Source of the DNA: Candidatus Solincola tengchongensis
GTDB taxonomy: Bacteria > Actinomycetota > Geothermincolia > Geothermincolales > RBG-13-55-18
Assembly (NCBI GenBank): GCA_015711895.1
Contig: MU158662.1
Span: 1 to 24,561, forward strand
Direction: 5' to 3'
DNA: 24,561 nucleotides
How positions within the stretch are numbered: position 1 is the stretch's first letter; each line of letters starts with the position of its first letter. A program made the translations under genes and the position numbers. The notes below the pieces were generated by a model. The model was not told where the DNA came from and made no database searches. It saw only the letters and a program-made list of their open reading frames with translations. Positions 15,895 to 23,162 of this stretch are shown one piece after another.

Positions 15895-16086
15895 GTTCCC
15901 CCCTGAACAATGGGGTGACGGTGCCTTGAGAATCCTGGAAGGGATGGGATATTTGGTTGTTCCCCTCGGAAGGAGAGGGTGGCGGCGCTCCGGGAAGCGT
16001 AAAGGGGATGGGGTGTCAGGTCGTTCCCTTCTGAAGGAAAGCGGGGCCGGCACTTCGAGAAACCCGGAAGGGATGGGATAAAATGA
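15895..16086 (+). repeat. Three degenerate tandem repeats with exact 64-nt period
   Basis: Copies start at 15895, 15959 and 16023. Each begins GTTCCC, continues with a Y-rich then GAA.GGA-like block that could form a CCC/GGG hairpin, a GGYGC/GGCAC-like block, and ends with a conserved GGAAGGGATGGGA-like block (AAAGGGGATGGGG in copy two). Individual bases differ widely but order and spacing hold. They lie in the predicted leader of the 16166 operon. Confidence 0.65.
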
Positions 16087-16165
16087 TAATTGTGGTCATG
16101 GCGAACTTGCGGTCATTGCCAAACGGACCCTGGGGTCCCGGCGGGTCGGCTTAGGGAGGTGAGGC

Positions 16166-16957
16166 ATGCGCTTCGGGGGCATCGACGTGGGCTCCCTGAC
16201 CGCCCAGGCGGTGATCATGGAGGACGGCAGGATAGCCGGATTCCGGAGCATCCGGGTGAAACCCAACCCGGTGGATTCCGCGGAGACGGTCATGGGGGAG
16301 CTCCTGGAGGAGATGGGCCTCCGCCCCGGGGACATCGACTACACGGTGAGCACCGGGTACGGCAGGGAGCAGGTACAGTCCCGGGGGCTGGCCCAGGCCA
16401 ACGTGAGCGAGATCTCCTGTCACGGAGTGGGAGCCCAGTGGCTCCTTCCCGGCGTGCGCACCATCATCGACATCGGCGGCCAGGACGCCAAGGTCATACG
16501 CATGGAACCCACGGGGGAGCTCAAGGACTTCGTCATGAACGACAAGTGCGCAGCGGGTACGGGCCGCTTTCTGGAGGTCATGTGCCGTACTCTGGGCATC
16601 ACCCTTGACGAGCTGGGCACCCTCTCCCTGAAATCCCGCCATCCCGTGGACCTCTCCAGCCGCTGCAGCATCTTCTGCGAGACCGAGGTCCTCCATTACC
16701 TGCAGCGGGGTGTGGACAAGGCGGACATCGCCGCCAGCGTCAACCGGGCCATGGCCGAGCGCGTGGCCGCCCTGGCCCGCCGGGTGGGGGTCGAGCCCGA
16801 GGTGACCATGTCCGGAGGGGTGGCCAAGAACGCGGCGGTGAAGACGGAACTGGAGCGTATCCTGGGTGTGAGGATGGTCCCCTGCCCCATGGACCCCCAG
16901 ATCGTGGGAGCGCTTGGAGCGGCCATCCTGGCCCGTCGCATGGGAGGTTCGAGATGA
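16166..16957 (+). CDS. ATP-dependent activator (BadF/BadG/BcrA/BcrD/HgdC family), first copy
   Basis: ASKHA-fold ATPase that carries a [4Fe-4S] cluster at the dimer interface and pushes one electron, at the cost of ATP, into its dehydratase/reductase partner. 263 residues, matching HgdC size. Phosphate-1 loop GIDVGSLTAQAVIM at the start; phosphate-2 DIGGQDAK; cluster cysteines C128 (NDKCAAGTG) and C167 (SSRCSIFC), close to C127 and C166 known in Acidaminococcus HgdC; adenosine loop SGGVAKN. An extra C171 follows. Strong ribosome site GGGAGGTGA before the ATG. Its TGA overlaps the ATG of the next gene by 4 nt, so the two activators are translationally coupled and may form a heterodimer. Confidence 0.93.
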   Translation: MRFGGIDVGSLTAQAVIMEDGRIAGFRSIRVKPNPVDSAETVMGELLEEMGLRPGDIDYTVSTGYGREQVQSRGLAQANVSEISCHGVGAQWLLPGVRTIIDIGGQDAKVIRMEPTGELKDFVMNDKCAAGTGRFLEVMCRTLGITLDELGTLSLKSRHPVDLSSRCSIFCETEVLHYLQRGVDKADIAASVNRAMAERVAALARRVGVEPEVTMSGGVAKNAAVKTELERILGVRMVPCPMDPQIVGALGAAILARRMGGSR

Positions 16958-17724
16958 AGGCGTTGGGCTGCGACATCGGTAGCCTCTTCTCCAAGGCGGT
17001 GGTCATGGACGGCGAGACGGTCCTAGCCTGGAAGATAATGGAAACAACGGGCAACATTGCCGGCGAGGTGGACGGACTCGTCGAGGAGGTGTGCGGCGAG
17101 GCCGGCGTCAGCCGTCACAATTTGGACGGCATCGTGGCCACGGGAAGCGGGGCCGAGTTCTTGAGGGACGCCGACTTCCTGGAGGACGAGCTGGCCTGCA
17201 TCGCCTGGGCGGCCCGCTGTTTCCTTCCCGAGGTAGAGCTGGTGGTGGACATCGGGGGCCAGAGCATCACCTCCATGCTCCTCGACCCGGAGGGCGAGGT
17301 CCTGGACTTCATGCGCAACGACAAGTGCGCCTCGGGCTCCGGCCGCTTCCTGGAGGTCATGGCCGCGGCGCTGGGCATCCCCGTGGAGCGCATAGACGAG
17401 GAGGCCGCGCGGGCCAGGAAACGCGTTCCCATAAGTTCCCAGTGCGGGGTCTTCGTGGAGAGTGAGGTCATCACCCACGTGAACAACGGCGAATCTCCCC
17501 AGGACATAGTGGCCGGGCTGTGCGATGCCGTGGCCCGCATCGTTACCTCCCAGGCACGACGCTTCGGGTCGGGTAACAGTTATACCTTCACCGGCGGCGT
17601 GGCCAGGGTGCGTACCGTGGTGGACCTGGTGCGCGAGCGCATGGAAGGAGAATACCAGCCCTTCCCCCTGGATCCCATGCTGGCAGCCGCGGTAGGCGCC
17701 GCCCTGCTGGTGGAAGCGAGCTGA
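16954..17724 (+). CDS. ATP-dependent activator (BadF/BadG/BcrA/BcrD/HgdC family), second copy
   Basis: 256 residues, the same fold as the preceding gene but clearly divergent. Loops: CDIGSLFSKAVVM, then VDIGGQSITSMLL where the usual Q-D-(A/S)-K is changed to Q-S-I-T, NDKCASGSGRFLE with C125, SSQCGVFVESEV with C164, and TGGVARV. Both cluster cysteines are kept, so it can share a [4Fe-4S] cluster across a dimer with the first copy, as BcrA and BcrD do. The loss of aspartate and lysine in the second loop may weaken its own ATP turnover and suggests an asymmetric pair. It starts within the ATGA overlap and is followed by a TTG-initiated gene one base after its stop. Confidence 0.9.
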   Translation: MKALGCDIGSLFSKAVVMDGETVLAWKIMETTGNIAGEVDGLVEEVCGEAGVSRHNLDGIVATGSGAEFLRDADFLEDELACIAWAARCFLPEVELVVDIGGQSITSMLLDPEGEVLDFMRNDKCASGSGRFLEVMAAALGIPVERIDEEAARARKRVPISSQCGVFVESEVITHVNNGESPQDIVAGLCDAVARIVTSQARRFGSGNSYTFTGGVARVRTVVDLVRERMEGEYQPFPLDPMLAAAVGAALLVEAS

Positions 17725-17725
17725 G

Positions 17726-18466
17726 TTGGGACTCTTCGAGGAACCCCTGAAGGACATCCGGCGCTATATGGAGGAGAAGCGCTCCCTGGGCCTGGCCAGG
17801 GAACTGCCCTTCACCGCCGTGCTTCCGCAAACCGATTCCCCCCAGGTCATCCTCAGCGAGGACACCGGACTGGAGCTGGGAAGCCCCGGGACGGCCTCCC
17901 GCTCTTTTCTCCTTTGGGACGACTCCGGCACAGTGGCCGACGGCAGGATAACCCTGGTGGGTCCCGACTTCCCGGAGATCCAGGCCGGGAGGGCCCCTCT
18001 GGCCCAGGTGGTCATGGTGGGAGGGCGCTTCAGCGACGAATACGACTGCTACCGCGACCTGCGCGACGCCACATACAACCTCGGCCTGCGCGGCTTCATG
18101 GCCCGCGTCTTCCCCGGAAGGCAGAGCGTGTGGTGCCGCATCAGCCGGGAGGCCATGCAACGGGGGTTCAACGCGCAGCTCCTGGGGAGCGCTCTTATCC
18201 AGGCGGTGAGGAAGCTGAAATTCGTGGACGCCGCGGAGGTGCTCCTGGTGACCTCCTCGCGGGAGGATATCGAGGAACTCTCCCGGGCCGCGGACCTGGT
18301 CCAGGAGATTGTGGAGGCGCTCATCAAGATGTATGAGGAGATGAACTTCGACTGCGACACCTGCGAGTACGTGGAGGTCTGCGACAGCGTGGTCGAGCTG
18401 CGGCGCATCCGCGAGCGGCTGCAGGAGGAACGCGGCGAGGGGAGGTCGACGCCCGATGGCGGGTGA
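17726..18466 (+). CDS. Stand-alone acetyl-CoA synthase (AcsB/CdhC) middle-domain-like protein
   Basis: 246 residues from TTG, one base after the previous stop; ATG 17768 is an alternative start. The run ITLVGPDFPEIQAGRAPLAQ, a bridge with YNLGLRGFMAR, then SVWCRISREAMQRGF, LGSALIQAV and AEVLLVTSSREDIEEL follow the order I know from the middle domain of acetyl-CoA synthase (LVGPD..., ...VWHVGQRDLNWVRVSKDA, ...LYGKMM, V-T-L-Y-T-D). The acetyl-CoA synthase A-cluster sequence is C-x2-C-x8-C-x9-C; here FDCDTCEYVEVC gives only C210-x2-C213-x5-C219 with no fourth cysteine. So a full acetyl-CoA synthase active site is unlikely, though a metal site is possible. No CO dehydrogenase or corrinoid protein genes are in the window. 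Next to a CooC-like ATPase, it may be a metal-binding accessory to the reductase. Assignment is from remembered family sequence. Confidence 0.6.
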   Translation: MGLFEEPLKDIRRYMEEKRSLGLARELPFTAVLPQTDSPQVILSEDTGLELGSPGTASRSFLLWDDSGTVADGRITLVGPDFPEIQAGRAPLAQVVMVGGRFSDEYDCYRDLRDATYNLGLRGFMARVFPGRQSVWCRISREAMQRGFNAQLLGSALIQAVRKLKFVDAAEVLLVTSSREDIEELSRAADLVQEIVEALIKMYEEMNFDCDTCEYVEVCDSVVELRRIRERLQEERGEGRSTPDGG

Positions 18467-19217
18467 GCCCGTGGTGGCCGTCTGCGGTAAGGGCGGGGTG
18501 GGAAAGACAACCCTGGCCGCCTTGCTGGCCAGGCTTCTCCGCGATGACGGGAGGCGTCGCGTCCTGGTGGTGGACGCCGACCCGGCGGTGGGGCTGGGCA
18601 TGGCCCTGCGCATCTTCCCGGCGAGGACGGTGAACGACGTGCGCAAGGAGATAATATCCGCAGTGCGCGAGCACGCCGCGGACCAGGTGGACCTGGCGGC
18701 CTCCGTTGACTATAAGATGATGGAGATACTCGAGGAGGACGGCAACCTGGCCTTCCTGTCCGTGGGGAGACCGGAGGAGGAGGGCTGTTACTGCCAGCTG
18801 AACACCCTCTTACGGGAGGCCATCGAGTCCCTCTCCTCCCACTTCGACCTCACCCTCATCGATGCCGAGGCCGGTGTGGAACAGGTCAACCGCCGGGTGA
18901 TGCGCTCCGTATCCCACCTCCTGCTGGTCAGCGACACCACGACCAAAGGCCTGCGGGTGGCGGAATCCATCCGCGAGGTGGCCGAGGAGGCCGTGGAGTA
19001 CCGGAAACTGGGCCTCATCCTCAACCGGGTGCGGGATCCCGCGGAGGCACAAAAGGCGGGAACCAAGACCGCTCTCCCCCTTTTAGGGGCTATCCCCGAG
19101 GACGATACGGTGAGGGAGTTCGACGCCTCGGCCTGCAGTTTCCTGGAGATGCCTCCCTGCCCGGCCCTGGAGGCCACGCGGGAACTGCTTCTCGAAAGCG
19201 GCTTCCTCTCCCCCTGA
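18456..19217 (+). CDS. CooC/AcsF-type MinD-like ATPase (nickel-protein maturation family)
   Basis: 253 residues; the start overlaps the previous gene by 11 nt. Deviant Walker A motif GKGGVGKTT at 11-19, DADP at the switch/Walker region, and DAEAGVEQVNR corresponding to the family's D-x-E-A-G-x-E-H. The CxC motif is C111-Y-C113 in EEGCYCQLN. In CooC proteins the equivalent pair, C112/C114, binds nickel or zinc between two subunits of an ATP-driven dimer that matures CO dehydrogenase or acetyl-CoA synthase. The neighbouring AcsB-like domain is a natural client, but the reductase pair is also possible. Last gene of the operon, convergent with the acyl-CoA synthetase gene 32 bp away. Confidence 0.85.
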   Translation: MAGEPVVAVCGKGGVGKTTLAALLARLLRDDGRRRVLVVDADPAVGLGMALRIFPARTVNDVRKEIISAVREHAADQVDLAASVDYKMMEILEEDGNLAFLSVGRPEEEGCYCQLNTLLREAIESLSSHFDLTLIDAEAGVEQVNRRVMRSVSHLLLVSDTTTKGLRVAESIREVAEEAVEYRKLGLILNRVRDPAEAQKAGTKTALPLLGAIPEDDTVREFDASACSFLEMPPCPALEATRELLLESGFLSP

Positions 19218-19249
19218 GCTGTTGAACGCCCCGGCCGCGGTCCCTTTCC

Positions 19250-21106
19250 TCAGCCCTCCGCGGCCTGTTCGAGCTGCAGCTTCTTTATCTGCATCTCGCG
19301 CAGGGCCTTCTTGTTGACCTTGAAGACCTCGGTCAGGGGCATCTCGTCAAGGAAGACCACCTCACGGGGCACGGCATACTTGGCCACCTTCTCCTTGAGG
19401 TAGTTGAGGTAGTCCTCCTCGGTGACCTTTCCCTTGTACTCCTCTTTGACCTGGACGAACACCCATACCCTCTCGCTTCCCGGCCTCTCCGGGTCGGGGA
19501 CCCCTATGGTGGCCGCCAGCTCGGTGGCCGGATGGTCGTAGAGGATGTCGTCCACCTCTCGGGTGTATACCTTGTAACCGGAGACGATGACCATGTCCTT
19601 GGTGCGGTCCACGATGGAGAAATAGCCGTTCTCGTCCATCTTCACCACGTCCCCGGTATGCACGAAGCCCTCCTCGTCCAGGCCCTTTCCCGGCTCCGGC
19701 CAGTAACCCAACATGCGCTGGGGCCCTTTGAGGAGCATCTCCCCCACCTTGCCCTCGCGGTAGAGCTCCTCGAAGGAGAGGACGCGCCCGCTGTCCACCT
19801 CCACCACCCGGACCTCGGTGTCCGGCAGGGGGATGCCTATGGTGGCCTTCTTCTCCACCTTGCGGGCCTCCTCCGACTTGCGGGAGCGCTTGGCCAGGAA
19901 GCTTATGATGCCGGTGAACATCTTCCCGAACCTCTTGGGTCCCAGTAATTTGGCCTGGGCCCGGGTGAGGGCGATGCTCACCGGGTTGAAGAGCACGGCG
20001 TTGAAGATGCGCACTCCCTTCCTGCCCCCCATTACCCGCAGGTTGGTGGACACGTTGAAGTGGGTCACCGGGGAGAGCTCGGAGAGACCGTAACCCTCGG
20101 ACACGAAACCTCCCCCGCTGGACTCCTCGAACTTCTCCTGCACCGTGGGGGGCAGGGCGGCGGAACCGGAGATGCCGATGACCCGGGCGGCGTGCAAGTC
20201 CTCCTCCAGCATCTTCATGAACTGGGTAGGCACCCCGAACTGGAGAACCGGGTTGTATTTGTGCATGATGTCCAGCATGGCCTTCACGTCCCGGGGGTCG
20301 GGGACGATGAGCATGGTGGCGGCCATGCCTCCTATCATGGTGTGCATTATGCAGTGCCCGTAGCTGTGGAAGAAGGGCAGCCCCATGATCACGTTTATGT
20401 TCCCCTTGAGGACCTTGGTCACGGGACCGAAGACGGCGATGTTCTGGAGCACGTTGGCCACCAGGTTGCGGTGGGTGAGCATGCATCCCTTGGGTAGCCC
20501 GGTGGTCCCTCCGGTGAAGAGCAGGGTCTCCAGGTCACGAGCCGGGTCGATCTCCACCTTGGGCGGCCGGGGGGCGGCCTGATCGATGATCTCCGTGAGC
20601 CAGAGCACGTCCGGCAGGCCGGCCCGCTTGGTGGACCAGCCGGAGTAGTCGTCGAGCTTGGTGATGATGATGTTGGGCGCGGCCATAAACTCCTTCAGGT
20701 ATTCCGCGGTGGCCAGGTGTTCCTCCAGGCATATAAGAGCCTTGGGCGAGCTCTCGCTGAGCTTGTGAGCCAGGGTGTCCCGGGCCTCCAGGAAGCTGCA
20801 GGGGACGTGAACCGCTCCCGCCTTGGAGATGCCCGAGTCCGCCACCACGAACTGGATGGATGAGGGGAGGAGTGTCACCACGCGGTCGCCCTTCTCCACC
20901 CCCAGCGCGGCCAGGGCGTTGGCCAGGCGGTCGGCATGCTCCCTCACCTCACGGTAGGTCATCTCCAGACCCAACTGCACGCAGCCCATGCGGGGATGGG
21001 AATCCGCGACCTGGTCGAGAAAACCGTGGGTGGGGATGGAGGGATAGGGTTCCAGGGTCCTGGGTATGCCGCACAGGTCGTACTCCTTGAACCACGGGTA
21101 ATCCAT
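19250..21106 (-). CDS. AMP-forming acyl-CoA synthetase / long-chain fatty-acid-CoA ligase
   Basis: Activates a carboxylic acid to acyl-CoA through acyl-AMP. 618 residues. The P-loop is LLFTGGTTGLPKG (usual TSGTTG has Ser, here Gly), then EGYGLSE near residue 335-343, TGDVVKMDENGYFSIVDR and the C-terminal KVNKKALRE with the catalytic lysine. Between YGLSE and the next core motif (GIPLPDTEVRV, near 420) there are about 45-50 extra residues including a basic stretch FLAKRSRKSEEARKVEKK. GAGAGGGGGG precedes the ATG. No signal peptide; it is likely a cytoplasmic or membrane-associated enzyme. Chain length cannot be told. It could supply acyl-CoA to the SDR/MaoC pair or make the substrate of the reductase cluster. 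Confidence 0.92.
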   Translation of the reverse strand: MDYPWFKEYDLCGIPRTLEPYPSIPTHGFLDQVADSHPRMGCVQLGLEMTYREVREHADRLANALAALGVEKGDRVVTLLPSSIQFVVADSGISKAGAVHVPCSFLEARDTLAHKLSESSPKALICLEEHLATAEYLKEFMAAPNIIITKLDDYSGWSTKRAGLPDVLWLTEIIDQAAPRPPKVEIDPARDLETLLFTGGTTGLPKGCMLTHRNLVANVLQNIAVFGPVTKVLKGNINVIMGLPFFHSYGHCIMHTMIGGMAATMLIVPDPRDVKAMLDIMHKYNPVLQFGVPTQFMKMLEEDLHAARVIGISGSAALPPTVQEKFEESSGGGFVSEGYGLSELSPVTHFNVSTNLRVMGGRKGVRIFNAVLFNPVSIALTRAQAKLLGPKRFGKMFTGIISFLAKRSRKSEEARKVEKKATIGIPLPDTEVRVVEVDSGRVLSFEELYREGKVGEMLLKGPQRMLGYWPEPGKGLDEEGFVHTGDVVKMDENGYFSIVDRTKDMVIVSGYKVYTREVDDILYDHPATELAATIGVPDPERPGSERVWVFVQVKEEYKGKVTEEDYLNYLKEKVAKYAVPREVVFLDEMPLTEVFKVNKKALREMQIKKLQLEQAAEG

Positions 21107-21524
21107 GATCGCAACCCCCCTCTCGGTTATAGCCTGACGGAATATCTATTGGCGCCCGGTTCCTTTATATTTATACATGTTAAATATTATTGTTCACGAA
21201 ATCAACGCGACCTTAAACCCAGACAAAGGAATGGAGTTCTTATATCGCCCCGCGTCGCCTCCGACCTCCCTTTCATCCCTCCCCGCTTATCTCCCCTTTA
21301 TTCCGGAACCGATCGTCACTCCCTGGCGGCTTCCGCGCCGGCGCCCCGCATCATTCGAAGGCCAAAGCCTCCCCTCTTTCTGAACTGACACGTCATTACT
21401 ATATAGTTTAGTTACCGGGGGGTCAATATAGAGAATATAAACCGGGAAAGGCGAATCCACCTTTGGCACCAGGCGGATCTCCGGGAATCTCCGGCTTCGC
21501 TGGGCTTCGCGGCAACGTCGAGAG
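21107..21524. other. AT-rich intergenic region with the long leader of the acyl-CoA synthetase
   Basis: 418 bp without a supported gene. Two AT-rich islands, at 21160-21195 and 21390-21435, stand out from the GC-rich surroundings. The second is the promoter at 21398-21426. The first, about 70 nt before the ATG, includes TATAAA on the minus strand and may be a second promoter. Confidence 0.5.
21398..21426 (-). promoter_or_regulatory. Sigma-70-like promoter reading toward the acyl-CoA synthetase
   Basis: On the minus strand TTGACC (21426-21421), exactly 17 nt, TATAGT (21403-21398). The perfect palindrome ACTATATAGT (21398-21407) covers the -10 and could be an operator half. The leader to the ATG at 21106 would be about 285 nt. 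Confidence 0.65.
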
Positions 21525-22133
21525 TCAGGGAGTGAAGATCTCGGCATCCCCCTTCAAAGAGTAGATGAGGATGGCTGTCTCCCCTCCCTCCCGGCGCAAA
21601 CCGACCACGACCATGCGGCCTTCCTCGGCGCGGTTCCAGGTGGCCATATCCTGCTCCGGACGATAGACGAGTGGCTCTCCCAACCTCTCCCGATACCACT
21701 GGAAGACGCTGCCAAAGGGGTCTTTCGTCCGATATTCCCCACCTACCGTGGTGAACGCCCCCTCGGAGGAACTCCCGCTAACGCTACCCCCGCTACCCGC
21801 TACGTAGGCGGCCCCAGGATAGAGGGGCACCCCGAGCTCCTCCTCCGCGGGAGCCTCCCGGCTCACCTGGTAGGCGACCTCGCCCCCTTCCGTTATATGG
21901 GTGAAGGCCTCCCCGCCTTCCAAGGCATCGGTCCCGGAATCCGTCGCCGTCATATCCTCTCCCTCAGCGGCCTCCGGCCCGACCTCCCCGAGAGCGGGTT
22001 CCTCGGTTGCGGGCGACCCCTTGCCCCCGCACCCGGCCCATAGGATCGCCATGACCACCAGAAGCGCTGCCGCCAGGGCCATCCGCCAAGGCCATGTCCC
22101 TGAACCGCGCCACCCGCGCGGCCTCATGCCCAT
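21525..22133 (-). CDS. Predicted lipoprotein, paralogue of the next upstream gene
   Basis: 202 residues from the ATG at 22133, which has AAGGAG a few nt upstream. The frame is open 38 codons further, but that part is Arg/Gly/Ser-rich and unlikely to be translated. Hydrophobic signal segment (MALAAALLVVMAILWAGC) with C35 as probable lipid-modified cysteine, then an acidic linker. The body from about residue 95 shares with the neighbouring lipoprotein the block E-E-E-L-G-x-P-x-Y-P-G-A-x-Y-V, a G/S-rich strand, a T-x-G-G stretch, a D-P element and a closing W-Y-x-x-x-L-G-x-P segment. No known family is recognised. A surface or envelope beta-rich domain is likely. Confidence 0.75.
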   Translation of the reverse strand: MGMRPRGWRGSGTWPWRMALAAALLVVMAILWAGCGGKGSPATEEPALGEVGPEAAEGEDMTATDSGTDALEGGEAFTHITEGGEVAYQVSREAPAEEELGVPLYPGAAYVAGSGGSVSGSSSEGAFTTVGGEYRTKDPFGSVFQWYRERLGEPLVYRPEQDMATWNRAEEGRMVVVGLRREGGETAILIYSLKGDAEIFTP

Positions 22134-22381
22134 CCCTCTCCTTGCGCGCACGCCTCCTACCTCCTCCCGACCGTATCGAGAGACGCGTGAACCCCTTTCG
22201 GACACTCTCGACCCGGACTCTCGCTCCCCCCTCCTCCTGATCGCCATCCTCGACCGGGCGCATTCCGGCCCTTTTTCACCGAAGTGGTGCGGTAAGCCTG
22301 ACCTGCGGTTTGAACCCTGAAGGGCCGACCTCCGGCCGGCCCGTCTATCGCGCCCCTCCAGCTTTCAGGAAACCCTAGGAG

Positions 22382-22888
22382 CTACTTCACCCCCGAAAGC
22401 CTGGCGATGGTGATGGTCGTCTTACCGTCCTCCTCGGCCACCGAGACGGTGACGATGTCCTTCTCGCTCCCCATCATCCAGCTCGCTTCCCGGGGCGAAG
22501 TGCTCTGGTATACGGGGGCGCCGAGCTTGCCCTCATACCAGGAGATGACCTTGTCGATGGGGTCGTCGGTGGTGAACTGGCCCCCGGTGGTGGAAACGGC
22601 CTCTCCTTCGGAGGTACCTTTCACCGTGCCGCCCGTTCCCTGCACGTATTGGGCACCGGGATAGATGGGGGCTCCCAGCTCCTCCTCGGTCGGCGCCTCC
22701 CCCAAGGCCTGGTAGGTGGTCTCTCCCTCCTCGCCCTTGAAGGTCACCTTGCCTCCCCCGCCTTCCTCGACGCTGATCTCTCCCTCCGGGGTCTTGATGG
22801 TCCTCTCCTTCTTCCCGCATCCCGCCATGAACGCCAGAAGGGACACCAGCCCCAGACAGAAAAACACTACCGCAAGCCTCTTGTGCAT
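22382..22888 (-). CDS. Predicted lipoprotein, paralogue of the gene at 21525-22133
   Basis: 168 residues from ATG 22888, chosen over an upstream start because GAGGAGGAG lies just before it and the signal peptide then begins with MHKRL. Hydrophobic core and M-A-G-C with C24 as lipidated cysteine. A Glu/Gly/Thr-rich region (KTPEGEISVEEGGGGKVTF) precedes the conserved body EEELGAPIYPGAQYV, GGTVKG, TGGQFTTDDPIDKVISWYEGKLGAPVY. This is the same architecture as the downstream lipoprotein, so the pair arose by duplication. A 248-bp gap separates them. Function unknown; the WYxxxLG-containing domain is recurrent in lipoproteins of poorly studied bacteria, as far as I recall. Confidence 0.78.
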   Translation of the reverse strand: MHKRLAVVFFCLGLVSLLAFMAGCGKKERTIKTPEGEISVEEGGGGKVTFKGEEGETTYQALGEAPTEEELGAPIYPGAQYVQGTGGTVKGTSEGEAVSTTGGQFTTDDPIDKVISWYEGKLGAPVYQSTSPREASWMMGSEKDIVTVSVAEEDGKTTITIARLSGVK

Positions 22889-23017
22889 GACTCCTCCTCG
22901 CTTTCCATCCCTCGATGACATAGGTCCCCATCATCAGGCGGCCGCCATCACGCCTCTCCTAGATGATGGCACACTCCACTGGAGTTGTCTACGAAGCCTA
23001 GGAAATACGGTGTTTAT

Positions 23018-23034
23018 ATGGTAATTATTGCCAT
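23018..23034 (-). promoter_or_regulatory. 17-bp inverted repeat near the lipoprotein promoter
   Basis: ATGGTAATTATTGCCAT has arms ATGGTAAT and ATTGCCAT that pair except for one T/G wobble around a single central base. On the minus strand TATAAA follows it at once, so it would overlap the -35 to -10 region of a promoter for the 22888 gene, which lies about 125 nt downstream. Possible operator. Confidence 0.4.
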
Positions 23035-23162
23035 TACGAAACGGCAAAGCGACCGGTTGATCGGCTCACTCCCGGAAGGTGTCCGCTAATGAGAGCACAT
23101 GGCCGAGATAGGCGGACAGGAGAAAGCCGGGATTCCGCTTCCGCGTCCTCCCGGCTGACCTT

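Larger units (their letters stand above)
15644..16165. other. Regulatory region and long leader between the two transcription units
   Basis: 522 bp without a supported gene. In order it holds a strong promoter with a palindrome (15726-15754), three 64-nt repeats (15895-16086), two GGTCAT motifs (16094-16099, 16111-16116) and the GGGAGGTGA ribosome site of the next gene. A second, weaker -10-like TAAAAT lies at 16079-16084. Confidence 0.6.

Noticed and set aside
17588..18646. Open frame of 352 codons on the minus strand
   Set aside because: Covers the AcsB-like and CooC-like genes in antisense; no ribosome site or recognisable content.
19234..19264. GCCGCGG ... CCGCGGC inverted repeat between the convergent CooC-like and acyl-CoA synthetase genes
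   Set aside because: The loop is 17 nt, it overlaps the synthetase end and has no T-run; not supported as a terminator.
22318..22345. GGCCG-ACCTC-CGGCC hairpin between the two lipoprotein genes
   Set aside because: A short stem without a T-run in GC-rich DNA is expected by chance.
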